DNA of 64,000 nt, taken from positions 3,472,001 to 3,536,000 of the forward strand of contig NZ_LT907842.1 of the NCBI RefSeq assembly GCF_900215245.1, in the 5' to 3' direction. Each line of letters opens with the position of its first letter. Within the stretch, counting starts at the first letter, position 1. The notes under the pieces are model-generated. The model made no database searches, was not told where the DNA came from, and worked only from the letters and a program-made list of their open reading frames with translations. The translations under genes and the position numbers were made by a program. Source of the DNA: Pseudomonas fluorescens (GTDB taxonomy: Bacteria; Pseudomonadota; Gammaproteobacteria; Pseudomonadales; Pseudomonadaceae). Below are positions 16,625 to 26,159 of the stretch, piece by piece.

Positions 16625-17095
16625 ATGAGTGATGCCCACAACGCCCTGATTACCGAGTTCTACAGCGCCTTTCAACGCCTGGATGCCGAAGCCATGGTGG
16701 CGTGCTACACCGATGATGTGGTGTTCAGCGACCCTGCGTTTGGTGAGCTGAGCGGGCGCGATGCCGGCGATATGTGGCGCATGCTCACCACGCGCGCCAA
16801 GGCCTTTTCGCTGACGTTCGACACGGTGCGCAGCGATGAAACGACGGGCAGTGCACATTGGGTGGCGACGTACCTGTTCAGCGCCACCGGCAACACGGTG
16901 GTCAACGACATCGGCGCGCGGTTCATATTTCGCGACGGCAAGATTTGTGGGCACCACGACCATTTCGACCTGTGGCGCTGGTCGCGCCAGGCGTTGGGTC
17001 TCAAGGGGCTGCTGCTGGGCTGGTCGCCGGCGCTGAAAAATGCGGTGCGCGCCCAGGCGCTCAAAGGCTTGAAGGCATTTCAGGCGGGTCGTTGA
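16625..17095 (+). CDS. NTF2-like (SnoaL-type) protein
   Basis: 156 residues from ATG 16625; the longer frame to 16550 has no conserved sequence. The single domain is a cone-shaped NTF2/SnoaL fold judged from ITEFYSAFQRLDAEAMVACYTDDVVF at its start, WVATYLFSATG in the middle and IFRDGKICGHHDHFDLW near the end. Such proteins can be small isomerases, hydrolases or binding proteins, and no substrate can be assigned here. The C-terminal tail after residue 120 is basic. The gene seems to stand alone. Confidence 0.75.
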   Translation: MSDAHNALITEFYSAFQRLDAEAMVACYTDDVVFSDPAFGELSGRDAGDMWRMLTTRAKAFSLTFDTVRSDETTGSAHWVATYLFSATGNTVVNDIGARFIFRDGKICGHHDHFDLWRWSRQALGLKGLLLGWSPALKNAVRAQALKGLKAFQAGR

Positions 17096-17131
17096 TAAGA
17101 TTGGCGCTCCTCTGGTTTGCCGACACGACCT

Positions 17132-17407
17132 GTGACTGATCTTCCTGAACCCAAACCCTGGTTTGTCTACCTGGTGCGCGCCGCCAATGGCTCGCTGTAT
17201 TGCGGCATCAGCAATGACCCGGTGCGTCGGTTTGCCGCCCACCAAAGCGGCAAGGGCGCGCGGTTCTTTCTCTCAAGTCCAGCGGTCGCGCTGGTGTACA
17301 CCGAACAGTGTGCTTCCAAAGGCGAAGCGCTGCGCCAGGAACGGCTGATCAAGAAATTAAAGAAGAGCGCCAAGGAATGCCTGGCAGCGCATGGCCCATC
17401 AATCTGA
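17132..17407 (+). CDS. GIY-YIG domain protein (UPF0213 type)
   Basis: About 91 residues from GTG 17132; a TTG at 17117 would add five. The GIY-YIG core is [27 protein letters not shown], where the two tyrosines lie in VYLV and LYCGI, and the catalytic Arg is in PVRRF. The Glu expected of active nucleases is in [12 protein letters not shown], and a basic patch (RLIKKLKKS) follows. The family (UvrC N-domain-like, YhbQ type) consists of single-domain putative nucleases of unclear biological role. Confidence 0.8.
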   Translation: MTDLPEPKPWFVYLVRAANGSLYCGISNDPVRRFAAHQSGKGARFFLSSPAVALVYTEQCASKGEALRQERLIKKLKKSAKECLAAHGPSI

Positions 17408-17482
17408 CTGATAAGGCCCCATCATCCCCCTGCGCGATTTGGCAGGCTAAGCTAGCGGTTCACTTATTGGGCGGAGCCTGGC

Positions 17483-18418
17483 ATGTCTGAGTTGATCCTT
17501 CACCACTACCCGCAATCACCCTTCGCTGAAAAAGCCCGCCTGTTATTGGGCTTCAAGGGGTTGTCCTGGCGTTCGGTGCGCATTGCGCCGGTGATGCCCA
17601 AACCGGATTTGACGGCCCTGACCGGCGGCTATCGCAAGACGCCGGTGTTGCAGGTCGGCGCTGATATTTACTGCGATACCGCGTTGATCGCTCGCCGCCT
17701 GGAGCAGGAAAAAACCACGCCGGCGCTGTTTCCGCTGGGCCTGGAGCTGGTCACTCAAAGCTTCGCGGCGTGGGCGGATTCGGTGGTGTTTGCCCAAGCG
17801 GTGGCGCTGGTGTTCCAGCCGGAATCCCTGGCCGTCAAGTTCGCCAAGGTGCCGCCGGAAATGATCCAGGTGCTGGTGGCTGACCGCGCCAAGCTGTTCA
17901 GCGGCGGAACAGCCGCTCGCGTGCAACTGGAGCAGGCCAGGCACCAATGGCCGGCGATTGTCAGCCGCATCGACCAGCAATTGCAGCATCAGCCGGGCGA
18001 CTTCCTGTTCGGCGAACCGTCGATTGCCGACTTCTCGCTGGCCCATCCGTTGTGGTTCCTTAAAGGCTCGTCGGTGACGGCGCCGCTGGTTGACGCTTAC
18101 CCGGCCGTCGCCGCCTGGCTGGACCGGGTGCTGAGCTTTGGCCATGGCACCGCCAGTGAGATGAGTGCCGAGCAAGCCCTGGACGTGGCGCGTAACGCGG
18201 CGCCTGCCGCCTTGCCAGATGAGCCGTTCGAAGACTTGAACGGTTTCAAGCCCGGCCAGCCAGTGACGATTGCCGCCACTGACTACGGCACCGACCCCGT
18301 CGCTGGAGAACTGCTGTTTGTCGGGCGCGAACAGCTGATCCTGCGCCGTACCGACGAACGCGCCGGCGTTGTGCATGTGCACTTCCCACGCATGGGCTTC
18401 TGCATTCAGGCGCACTAA
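17483..18418 (+). CDS. Glutathione S-transferase-like protein
   Basis: 311 residues, longer than ordinary GSTs (about 200-220). The N-terminal thioredoxin-fold domain (1-80) has SPFAEKARLLLGFKGLSW and the cis-proline region KTPVLQVGADIYCDT. The helical GST C-domain follows (FGEPSIADFSLAHPLWFL). About 90 further residues (FKPGQPVTIAATDYGTDPVAG to the end) form a beta-rich extension not found in typical GSTs. Function of the extension is unknown. It lies about 110 bases before the TonB receptor gene, with an AT-rich palindrome between them. Confidence 0.75.
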   Translation: MSELILHHYPQSPFAEKARLLLGFKGLSWRSVRIAPVMPKPDLTALTGGYRKTPVLQVGADIYCDTALIARRLEQEKTTPALFPLGLELVTQSFAAWADSVVFAQAVALVFQPESLAVKFAKVPPEMIQVLVADRAKLFSGGTAARVQLEQARHQWPAIVSRIDQQLQHQPGDFLFGEPSIADFSLAHPLWFLKGSSVTAPLVDAYPAVAAWLDRVLSFGHGTASEMSAEQALDVARNAAPAALPDEPFEDLNGFKPGQPVTIAATDYGTDPVAGELLFVGREQLILRRTDERAGVVHVHFPRMGFCIQAH

Positions 18419-18424
18419 GCAAAA

Positions 18425-18439
18425 TTATTTTCAAAATAA
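18425..18439. promoter_or_regulatory. AT-rich 7-1-7 palindrome before the TonB receptor, possible Fur-type site
   Basis: TTATTTT-C-AAAATAA is a perfect inverted repeat with the 7-1-7 geometry of Fur boxes. Only about four of seven positions per arm match the usual TGATAAT arm, so it is a weak candidate. It lies 88 bases before a siderophore receptor gene, where iron control is expected. Confidence 0.35.
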
Positions 18440-18526
18440 GGTGAGGTAAATCCACCGCCCATCCGTGTAGTGCTTGAAACTGCGATGTATTCGCATTAAC
18501 AGCTTTTCTACACGGGTTCTCACAGC

Positions 18527-20941
18527 ATGAAGTCGACGGCGGGCGGTTGGGTAAAACAGTGGCTGGGAGCCTCGGTATTGACGGTGTCGGGGTTGGCATT
18601 GCTGCCGCTTTGCGTCGCCCAGGCGCAAGAGCAGCAAAGCGCCCAGTTCAACTTTGCGCTGGCGGCCAAGCCGTTGCCCCAGGCCCTGAACGACTTCAGC
18701 CGGGTCACGGGTCTCAGCGTGATCTACACCGATGAAGCGCCCTACGGCCTCAACGCCCCGGCGATCAATGGGCAGATGAGCGCAACCCAGGCACTGCAGC
18801 GCCTGCTGACCAACACCGGGTTCACCTTCCGCCAGATCGATGCGCGCACCTTGGCCCTGGAGCCGCTGCCCACCGGCGGCGCGTTGACGCTTGGCGCCAC
18901 CACCATCAGCGGTGCCAACCCCGTACAGGACAGCACCAGCTACCAGCCGCCGCCCACCAGTTCGGTGATGCGATCCCGTGGCCTGCTGCTGGAAACGCCG
19001 CAAACCGTCAATGTGGTGCCCGCCCAAGTGCTGCGCGACCAACAACCGCGCAACCTGGATGACGCCCTGGGCAACATCAGCGGCATCACCCAGGCCAATA
19101 CCCTCGGCAGCACCCAGGACGCGGTGATGCTGCGTGGCTTTGGCGACAACCGTAATGGCTCGATCATGCAAGACGGCATGCCCGTCGTGCAGGGCCGCGC
19201 CTTGAGCGCCACGGCTGAACGCGTTGAGGTGCTCAAGGGGCCATCGTCGTTGTTGTACGGCATCCAGGACCCGGGTGGTGTGGTCAATATCGTCAGCAAA
19301 AAGCCCGAGCTGGTGCAGTCCACCTCATTGACCGCACGCGGCTCGACTTTCGGTGACGGCAAGAACGGCAGCGGCGGCAGCCTCGATACCACCGGGCCGA
19401 TTGGTGACAGCGGCCTGGCTTATCGGCTGATCGTCGACCATGAAGACGAAGATTACTGGCGCAACTACGGCACCCACCGCGAGACGCTGGTGGCACCGTC
19501 CCTGGCCTGGTACGGCGACACCACCCAGGTGGTCTTCGCGTATGAGCACCGCGAATTCCTCTCGCCGTTCGACCGCGGCACGGCCATCGACCCCAAGACC
19601 AACCACCCGTTGAACATCCCCGCGACCCGTCGCCTGGATGAGCCGTTCAACAATATGGAAGGCCGCTCCGACTTGTATCGCCTGCAAGTCGACCACGACC
19701 TCAACGACGACTGGAAAGCCCACTTCGGCTACAGCTGGAACCGCGAAACCTACGACGCCAGCCAAGTGCGCGTGGTCAAGGTCAACCCCAACGGCACCCT
19801 GACCCGCAGCATGGACGGCACTCAAGGCGCGCTGACCACCGACCGCTTCGCGACTGCCAGCCTGGAAGGCAAGGTCGATGTCGCCGGGATGCAGCACGAC
19901 CTGGTGTTCGGCCTCGACGATGAGTACCGCAAGATCTACCGGGCCGACCTGATTCGCCAAGCGCCGCGCGGTGTCTTCAACTACAACAACCCGGTGTACG
20001 GCAACGAAGTCGCAGGGAGCACCGTCAGCGCCGCGGACAGCAACCAGACCGACCTGTTGCGCAGTGATTCGTTGTTCTTCCAGGATGCGATCCACCTGAA
20101 TGACCAGTGGATTCTGGTCGGCGGTGCGCGCTATCAGATGTACGACCAGTACGCTGGCAAAGGCGTACCGTTCACCGCCAACACCGATGGCAACGGCCAG
20201 AAGTGGGTGCCGCGTGCGGGCCTGGTGTACCGCTACACCGACGCGTTGTCGTTCTATGGCAGCTACACCGAGTCGTTCAAACCCAACTCCACCATTGCGC
20301 CGCTGGCCAACAAAACGGTGCTGGATGGCAGCCTGGAGCCGGAGCAGTCCAAAGCGTGGGAGCTGGGCACCAAGTTCGACATGCCTGGGCGTATCACCGC
20401 GAGCGCGGCCTTGTTCAACATCGAAAAGCGCAATGTGCTGGTGCAAGTGGGGGATGGGCTGACTTCGGTGTACAGCGTGGCCGGCAAGGTGCGCTCGCGT
20501 GGCCTGGAGCTGGACGCCAGTGGGCAATTGACCGACAACTGGAGCCTGATCGGCAGCTATGCCTACACCGATGCGGTGGTGGTTGAGGACAGCAAATACA
20601 AGGGTAACGACCTGCAAAACGTGGCGAAGAACACCGCGTCGTTGTCGGCCGTGTATGACTTCGGCAGCATTCTGGGCGGTGACCAGCTACGCGTCGGCGC
20701 CGGAGCTCGCTATGTGGGCGAGCGGGCAGGGGACGCGGCTAACAGCTTCGAACTGCCGAGCTACACCGTGGCCGATGCGTTCGCCAGCTATGACACCAAG
20801 ATCGACGGGCAGAAGGTCAAGTTCCAGCTCAATGTGAAGAACCTGTTTGATCGCACCTACTACACCTCGTCGGTGAACACGCAGTTTGTGTCCATCGGCG
20901 ATGCGCGGCAGGTATCGGTCTCCAGTACCTTGACCTTCTGA
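18527..20941 (+). CDS. TonB-dependent siderophore receptor with N-terminal signalling (STN) domain
   Basis: 804-residue outer-membrane receptor. The signal peptide ends near VAQAQ. The STN domain covers about 38-95 (FNFALAAKPLPQALNDFSR, then MSATQALQRLLTNTGF). A plug from about 140 follows (ETPQTVNVVPAQVL, LRGFGDNRNGSIMQDGMP, GPSSLLYGIQDPGGVVNIVSKKP), and then the 22-strand barrel ending in VSSTLTF with the terminal aromatic. The architecture is that of ferric-siderophore transducers (FpvA/FiuA/FoxA type), which signal to a FecR-like protein. No sigma/anti-sigma pair adjoins this gene, so the partner must be elsewhere or the signalling lost. The ligand cannot be assigned. Confidence 0.88.
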   Translation: MKSTAGGWVKQWLGASVLTVSGLALLPLCVAQAQEQQSAQFNFALAAKPLPQALNDFSRVTGLSVIYTDEAPYGLNAPAINGQMSATQALQRLLTNTGFTFRQIDARTLALEPLPTGGALTLGATTISGANPVQDSTSYQPPPTSSVMRSRGLLLETPQTVNVVPAQVLRDQQPRNLDDALGNISGITQANTLGSTQDAVMLRGFGDNRNGSIMQDGMPVVQGRALSATAERVEVLKGPSSLLYGIQDPGGVVNIVSKKPELVQSTSLTARGSTFGDGKNGSGGSLDTTGPIGDSGLAYRLIVDHEDEDYWRNYGTHRETLVAPSLAWYGDTTQVVFAYEHREFLSPFDRGTAIDPKTNHPLNIPATRRLDEPFNNMEGRSDLYRLQVDHDLNDDWKAHFGYSWNRETYDASQVRVVKVNPNGTLTRSMDGTQGALTTDRFATASLEGKVDVAGMQHDLVFGLDDEYRKIYRADLIRQAPRGVFNYNNPVYGNEVAGSTVSAADSNQTDLLRSDSLFFQDAIHLNDQWILVGGARYQMYDQYAGKGVPFTANTDGNGQKWVPRAGLVYRYTDALSFYGSYTESFKPNSTIAPLANKTVLDGSLEPEQSKAWELGTKFDMPGRITASAALFNIEKRNVLVQVGDGLTSVYSVAGKVRSRGLELDASGQLTDNWSLIGSYAYTDAVVVEDSKYKGNDLQNVAKNTASLSAVYDFGSILGGDQLRVGAGARYVGERAGDAANSFELPSYTVADAFASYDTKIDGQKVKFQLNVKNLFDRTYYTSSVNTQFVSIGDARQVSVSSTLTF

Positions 20942-20983
20942 TGAGAAAATACGCCGGGTTATCATCCCAGCTGATTTGCCAAG

Positions 20984-21160
20984 TGCTCCACGCCCAGCGC
21001 GCTTGCCGAGGAGGTTGGGCGCCTGCGGCAGTGGGTGACCTGTCGCGGTGAGGCGCCGATGTTGATCGTTTTGCAACCCGCGCCGAGTAAAGCCGAGGCC
21101 ACGCCTGGCCCGCTATTTCAGGTCGGAACGTTCTCGATCACCACCCTGGCACTTGATTGA
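20984..21160 (+). pseudogene. Possible fossil coding fragment between receptor and PBP4 genes
   Basis: A 58-codon open stretch with GC-rich third positions typical of genes here (ALAEEVGRLRQWV, MLIVLQPAPSKAEA, FQVGTFSITTLALD then stop). It has no convincing start and no ribosome site. I do not recognise the family. It may be the 3' remnant of a deleted gene, and chance cannot be excluded. Confidence 0.25.
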
Positions 21161-21214
21161 ACGCGCTGAATTAACCAAGCTGCGCACTTTCGCCGATTCA
21201 GGAAAGCCAGGTTT

Positions 21215-22672
21215 ATGCGGTTGGCACGATGGATACACACCAGCGCAACGGCGCTAGTCTTTGGCCTGTTACTCAGTGGTTGCGCCACACCGTCAAAGAC
21301 GGCCACCGGGCACAGCCTCGACCAGTTGCTGGCCGACCCGGCGCTGCACGGCGCCTCGGTGTCGCTGCTGGTGCGTGATGCCCGCAGTGGCGCCACGCTG
21401 TATCAGCACAACCCGCGCACACGGCTGGTGCCCGCCTCCAACCTCAAGCTGCTGACCACCGCGGCGGCGATGGATGTGTTGGGGCCGCAGTACCGGTTTT
21501 CTACGCAATTGTTGAGCAATGGCATCCGCCAGGGCGATCGCCTGACCGGCAACCTGTACCTGCGCGGTCTGGGTGACCCCACCATTCAATTCGCCGATTA
21601 CCAGGCCCTCGCGGCGCAACTGGCCAGCCAGGGCGTACGCCAGGTGCAGGGTGACCTGGTGTTCGACGACACCTGGTTTGACGCCGAGCGGCTGGGTGTC
21701 GACTGGTCCCACGATGATGAAACCACCTACTACGGCGCGCAGATTTCCGCGCTGACCGTGTCACCCAACGCGGATTTTGATGCCGGCAGCGTACTGGTCA
21801 CGGCCAAAGCGCCGGTGCGCGTAGGGCAGCCGGTGAATGTCGAGATCTTCCCGCCGACCGACTACCTGCAACTGAGTAACCGCGCGGTCAGCGGGCCCGG
21901 CAACACCTATGGCATCAACCGTCGCCATGGCACCAACCTGTTGCAGCTCAGTGGCGCCGTAGCGGCGGGGCGGCAGAGCGAACAATTGGTCAGTGTGTGG
22001 GAGCCGACGCAACTGGTGGCCAATCTGTTTGAACAGGCGTTGGCGCAGCAGGGCATTACGGTGCTGGGGCGTCGTGTGATGGGCGCTGCCAGCCCGGCCA
22101 CGGCGACAGTGTTGGCCGAGCACCAATCGGCGCCGTTGCAGGCACTGATCACGCCGCTGCTCAAACTCTCGAACAACAACATGTCCGAAGCCCTGCTCAA
22201 GGCCATGGGCCGCAAGACCGCCAATAGCGGCACGGCGGCGGCGGGTGTGGTGGCGGTGGCCGGGTTTCTCAAGCGCCAGGGGCTGGACACGGCGACGCTG
22301 AGCCAGGTCGACGGCTCCGGCCTGTCACGGCGTAACCTGGTGTCGTCGCAAACCCTCACCGACCTGCTGCTGGCTGCGAGCAAACAGCCGTGGTTCAACG
22401 CCTGGTACAACGCGCTGCCGATTGCCGGCAATACCGAGCGCATGACCGGTGGCAGCCTGAGTTATCGCCTGCGCGGCACAAGCGCTGAAAACAATCTGCA
22501 CGCCAAGACCGGCTCCATGGGCGGCGTGTCGTCATTGAGCGGTTACATCACCGATGCCCACGGGCGCCAGTTGGTGTTCTCGATGCTGACCAATAACTAC
22601 GTGGTGGCCGGCGCGCAGGTGAAGGGCCTGGAGAACCGCGTGGCGCTGGCCCTGTCACGTTGGGACGATTGA
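21215..22672 (+). CDS. dacB: D-alanyl-D-alanine carboxypeptidase/endopeptidase, PBP4 family (lipoprotein)
   Basis: 485 residues, a class C low-molecular-weight penicillin-binding protein that trims or opens peptidoglycan cross-links in the periplasm. All three active-site motifs are visible: SNLK (in VPASNLKLLT), SNN (in LSNNNMSEALLK) and KTG (in HAKTGSMGG). The inserted domain between the first two motifs, typical of PBP4, is present. The N-terminus has a lipobox, LLLSGC, so it is probably anchored as a lipoprotein, a variation from the soluble E. coli enzyme. It ends two bases before the convergent hmgR. Confidence 0.88.
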   Translation: MRLARWIHTSATALVFGLLLSGCATPSKTATGHSLDQLLADPALHGASVSLLVRDARSGATLYQHNPRTRLVPASNLKLLTTAAAMDVLGPQYRFSTQLLSNGIRQGDRLTGNLYLRGLGDPTIQFADYQALAAQLASQGVRQVQGDLVFDDTWFDAERLGVDWSHDDETTYYGAQISALTVSPNADFDAGSVLVTAKAPVRVGQPVNVEIFPPTDYLQLSNRAVSGPGNTYGINRRHGTNLLQLSGAVAAGRQSEQLVSVWEPTQLVANLFEQALAQQGITVLGRRVMGAASPATATVLAEHQSAPLQALITPLLKLSNNNMSEALLKAMGRKTANSGTAAAGVVAVAGFLKRQGLDTATLSQVDGSGLSRRNLVSSQTLTDLLLAASKQPWFNAWYNALPIAGNTERMTGGSLSYRLRGTSAENNLHAKTGSMGGVSSLSGYITDAHGRQLVFSMLTNNYVVAGAQVKGLENRVALALSRWDD

Positions 22673-22673
22673 T

Positions 22674-23453
22674 TCAGGGCTGATAGCCCATCCGCCAACT
22701 CACCGCCCGGGTCGCCGCCAGCAAGTGCTGCGCCGCCGGGCCGTCTTCATCGGCGTGGAACAGCGAGGTGGGGCCGACCACGGTCATCACCGCCGCCACG
22801 TGCCCGACCGCGTTGAACACCGGCGCCGACAATGCATCGACCCCGGGCATCAGCAAACCGTGCACAAAGTGCAGGCCACGGTTGCGGATCTGTTCACACG
22901 CGGTGGCGTAGGCCTGGTCATCCGCCAGGGCGTGGGCGCTACCGGCCTGAATCTCACGCTCGCGCAATTCGACGGTCTCCCGCGAAGGTAAATAAGCGCT
23001 GAACACCAACCCGGTGGACGAGCTGAGCAACGGCAACACCGAACCCAACTGCGTCACCACCGTGATCGCGCGCACCGCCGGCTCGATGTGCACCACGGTC
23101 GCGCCCTGGTTGCCCCACACGGCCAGAAAGCAGGTTTCATTCAGTTCATCCCGCAGCTCCGCCAGGGGCAGGGCGCCGACTTTCAACACATCCATGCTGC
23201 CCAGCGCCGCCAGGCCCACGCGCAATGCTTCGCGGCCCAGCCCATAGTGGTTGGTGGCGGTGTTTTGTTCGGCAAACCCCGAGGCGATCAGTGCCTGCAA
23301 ATAGCGGTGGACCTTGCTCGCCGGCATCTGCACGTGCTCGGCCAGGCGCGACAGCGAGGTGGCCGGGGACAGTTCAGCGAGGGCCTTGAGAATATCGGTG
23401 CCCACTTCGGCCGAGCGGACTTTCTGTTTACCGGTGTCGCGGGGCTTTTCCAT
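22674..23453 (-). CDS. hmgR: IclR-family repressor of homogentisate catabolism, HmgR
   Basis: 259 residues from ATG 23453; the frame runs open to 23516 but the IclR domain starts after MEKPRDTGKQK. Winged helix at about 15-75 (VGTDILKALAELSPATSLSRLAEHVQMPASKVHRYL), then the IclR effector domain with GLGREALRVG, FLAVWG and SSTGLVFSAYLP. It is divergent from hmgA, 120 bases apart. In P. putida the same gene represses hmgABC and responds to homogentisate; that function is transferred by context. Confidence 0.88.
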   Translation of the reverse strand: MEKPRDTGKQKVRSAEVGTDILKALAELSPATSLSRLAEHVQMPASKVHRYLQALIASGFAEQNTATNHYGLGREALRVGLAALGSMDVLKVGALPLAELRDELNETCFLAVWGNQGATVVHIEPAVRAITVVTQLGSVLPLLSSSTGLVFSAYLPSRETVELREREIQAGSAHALADDQAYATACEQIRNRGLHFVHGLLMPGVDALSAPVFNAVGHVAAVMTVVGPTSLFHADEDGPAAQHLLAATRAVSWRMGYQP

Positions 23454-23495
23454 GGGGCAACGAGAATCCGAGAGATGAATGGGCGTCTTTATAGC

Positions 23496-23542
23496 TTGAC
23501 GGTCGATAGTGATCAAATTACGTTATGCGTAACTGGATTACG
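23496..23542 (+). promoter_or_regulatory. Candidate hmgA promoter with overlapping operator
   Basis: TTGACG at 23496-23501 and TACGTT at 23519-23524 are 17 bases apart, an acceptable sigma-70 pair. The inverted repeat TTACG-5-CGTAA (23518-23532) overlaps the -10 element, and the hexamer ATTACG recurs at 23537-23542, 20 bases downstream of the first copy. This fits a repressor site for the divergently encoded IclR protein. Operator assignment is inferred. Confidence 0.5.
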
Positions 23543-23573
23543 ATAAAAACAACTTCCGTACTGAGGATGCTCC

Positions 23574-24857
23574 ATGAACCTCGAATACCTGTCGGGCTTC
23601 GGCAATGAATTCGCCAGCGAAGCCCTGCCTGGCGCGCTGCCCGTCGGCCAGAATTCCCCGCAAAAAGCCCCCTACGGCCTGTACACCGAACTGTTTTCCG
23701 GGACCGCCTTCACCATGGTGCGCAGCGAAGCCCGACGCACGTGGTTGTACCGCATTCAGCCATCGGCCAATCACCCGGCCTTCGTGAAGCTTGAGCGGCA
23801 ACTGGCCGGTGGGCCGTTGGGCGCCGTGACGCCGAATCGTCTGCGTTGGAACCCGTTGGACAGGCCCGACGAGCCGACGGACTTTATCGACGGCCTCGTC
23901 GGCATGGTGGCCAACTCAGGGGCTGAAAGCCCCTCAGGCATCAGCATCTACAACTACTGCGCCAACCGTTCCATGGAGCGGGTGTTCTTCAACGCCGACG
24001 GCGAACTGTTGATCGTCCCCGAGCAGGGCCGGCTGCGCATCGCCACCGAACTGGGCGTGCTGGACGTCGAGCCACTGGACATCGTCGTGCTGCCGCGCGG
24101 CCTTAAATTCCGTGTCGAACTGCTGGACGCCCAAGCGCGCGGCTACGTTGCCGAAAACCACGGCGCGCCGCTGCGCCTGCCGGACCTGGGGCCTATCGGC
24201 AGCAACGGCCTGGCCAACCCGCGTGACTTCCTGACGCCGGTCGCGCACTACGAAGACCTCAAAAAGCCGACCACGCTGGTACAGAAGTTCCTCGGCGAGT
24301 TGTGGGCCTGTGAGCTGGACCATTCGCCGCTGAACGTGGTCGCCTGGCACGGCAATAACGTGCCGTACAAATACGACCTGCGCCGCTTCAATACCCTTGG
24401 CACCGTCAGTTTCGATCACCCGGACCCGTCGATCTTCACCGTGTTGACCTCGCCCACCAGCGTGCATGGCCTGGCCAACCTCGACTTCGTTATATTCCCG
24501 CCGCGCTGGATGGTCGCCGAGAACACCTTCCGGCCGCCGTGGTTCCACCGCAACCTGATGAACGAATACATGGGCCTGATCCAGGGCGCCTACGACGCCA
24601 AGGCCGAAGGCTTCCTGCCCGGGGGTGCGTCGTTGCACAGTTGCATGAGCGCCCATGGTCCGGACGGCGAGACGTGCACCAAGGCCATCAACGTGGAACT
24701 GGCGCCGCACAAGATTGATAACACCATGGCGTTTATGTTCGAGACCAGCCAAGTGCTGCGCCCCACGCAGTTCGCCCTGGAATGCCCGCAACTGCAAAAC
24801 ACTTACGACGCGTGCTGGGCTTCGCTGCCCGCCACCTTCAACCCGAACCGGAGATAA
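23574..24857 (+). CDS. hmgA: Homogentisate 1,2-dioxygenase
   Basis: 427 residues. It opens the ring of homogentisate to maleylacetoacetate with O2 and Fe(II), the central step of tyrosine/phenylalanine breakdown. The iron ligands are visible in the C-terminal cupin: H325 and E331 in [10 protein letters not shown] and H361 in SAHGPDGE. The N-terminus [23 protein letters not shown] is characteristic. GAGGATGCTCC precedes the ATG. First gene of the catabolic operon hmgA-fahA-maiA. Confidence 0.96.
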   Translation: MNLEYLSGFGNEFASEALPGALPVGQNSPQKAPYGLYTELFSGTAFTMVRSEARRTWLYRIQPSANHPAFVKLERQLAGGPLGAVTPNRLRWNPLDRPDEPTDFIDGLVGMVANSGAESPSGISIYNYCANRSMERVFFNADGELLIVPEQGRLRIATELGVLDVEPLDIVVLPRGLKFRVELLDAQARGYVAENHGAPLRLPDLGPIGSNGLANPRDFLTPVAHYEDLKKPTTLVQKFLGELWACELDHSPLNVVAWHGNNVPYKYDLRRFNTLGTVSFDHPDPSIFTVLTSPTSVHGLANLDFVIFPPRWMVAENTFRPPWFHRNLMNEYMGLIQGAYDAKAEGFLPGGASLHSCMSAHGPDGETCTKAINVELAPHKIDNTMAFMFETSQVLRPTQFALECPQLQNTYDACWASLPATFNPNRR

Positions 24858-24860
24858 CCC

Positions 24861-26147
24861 ATGACGCAACCAACGCTAACCCGCAGCTGGGTGGACTCCG
24901 CCAACGGTCACCGTGATTTCCCGTTGCAGAACCTGCCGTTGGGCGTGTTCAGCATCAACGGTTCGGCACCGCGTAGCGGTGTGGCGATTGGCGATTCGAT
25001 TCTTGACCTGCACGCTGCTTTGGACGCGTTCGACGGCGAAGCCCGCCGTGCCGTTGAAGCCACCGCCGGCGGCCAGTTGAACGCCTTTTTCGAGCTGGGC
25101 CGTGGCCCGCGCGTGGCCTTGCGCGAGCAACTGCTGGCGCTGCTCGCGCAAGGCAGCAAGCTGCAAACCCGTGAAGCGCAGGTGCTGCACCGCGCAGCAG
25201 ACTGCCAGATGCACCTGCCGGCGAAAATCAACGATTACACCGACTTCTACGTGGGTATCGAACACGCGCAAAACGTCGGCAAACTGTTCCGTCCCGACAA
25301 CCCATTGCTGCCGAACTACAAGTACGTGCCAATCGGTTATCACGGCCGTGCCTCGACCATTCGCCCCTCAGGCACGGAGGTACGCCGGCCTAAAGGCCAG
25401 ACGCTGCCCGCCGGCCAGACCGAGCCAACCTTCGGCCCCTGCGCACGCCTGGATTACGAATTGGAGCTGGGCATCTGGATTGGCCAGGGCAATGCCATGG
25501 GCGACTCGATTGCGGTTGGTGACGCCGCCGAACATATCGCCGGTTTCTGCCTGCTCAACGACTGGTCGGCGCGCGATATCCAGGCCTGGGAATATCAGCC
25601 ACTGGGCCCGTTCCTGTCCAAGAGCTTTATCACCAGCATCTCGCCGTGGGTGGTGACGGCCGAAGCGCTGGCGCCGTTCCGCAAAGCCCAACCGGCACGC
25701 CCCGACGGCGACCCGCAACCGCTGCCGTACCTGCTGGACACGCGTGACCAGGCGGCAGGCGGCTTTGACATCGAGCTGGAGGTGCTGCTGACCACCGCCT
25801 CAATGCGCGAGCAACACCTGCCGGCCCATCGCCTGACGCTGAGTAACACCCAGCACATGTACTGGACCGTGGCGCAAATGGTTGCACACCACAGCGTCAA
25901 CGGCTGCCAGTTGCAGGCCGGTGACCTGTTCGGCTCGGGCACCTTGTCCGGCCCGCAGCCGGGGCAGTTCGGCAGCCTGCTGGAAATCACCGAAGGCGGC
26001 AAAAAGCCGATTGAACTGGCGTCGGGCGAGGTGCGTAAATTCCTCGAGGACGGTGACGAAATCATCCTGCGCGCCCGTTGCAGCCGTGAAGGGTTTGCCT
26101 CCATCGGCTTCGGCGAATGCCGTGGCACGGTGGTCGCGGCGCGCTAA
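24861..26147 (+). CDS. fahA: Fumarylacetoacetase
   Basis: 428 residues. It hydrolyses fumarylacetoacetate to fumarate and acetoacetate, the last step of the homogentisate route (HmgB in P. putida). N-terminal SH3-like domain, then the FAH fold with metal-site residues in DFYVGIEHAQNVG, YELELGIWIG and LLNDWSARDIQAWE. The ATG lies three bases after the hmgA stop, with GGAGATAACCC as ribosome site. Operon gene. Confidence 0.95.
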   Translation: MTQPTLTRSWVDSANGHRDFPLQNLPLGVFSINGSAPRSGVAIGDSILDLHAALDAFDGEARRAVEATAGGQLNAFFELGRGPRVALREQLLALLAQGSKLQTREAQVLHRAADCQMHLPAKINDYTDFYVGIEHAQNVGKLFRPDNPLLPNYKYVPIGYHGRASTIRPSGTEVRRPKGQTLPAGQTEPTFGPCARLDYELELGIWIGQGNAMGDSIAVGDAAEHIAGFCLLNDWSARDIQAWEYQPLGPFLSKSFITSISPWVVTAEALAPFRKAQPARPDGDPQPLPYLLDTRDQAAGGFDIELEVLLTTASMREQHLPAHRLTLSNTQHMYWTVAQMVAHHSVNGCQLQAGDLFGSGTLSGPQPGQFGSLLEITEGGKKPIELASGEVRKFLEDGDEIILRARCSREGFASIGFGECRGTVVAAR

Positions 26148-26159
26148 GAGGGCAGGGCG

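Noticed and set aside
19325..20617. 430-codon minus-strand frame opposite the siderophore receptor
   Set aside because: Antisense shadow without ribosome site or motif.
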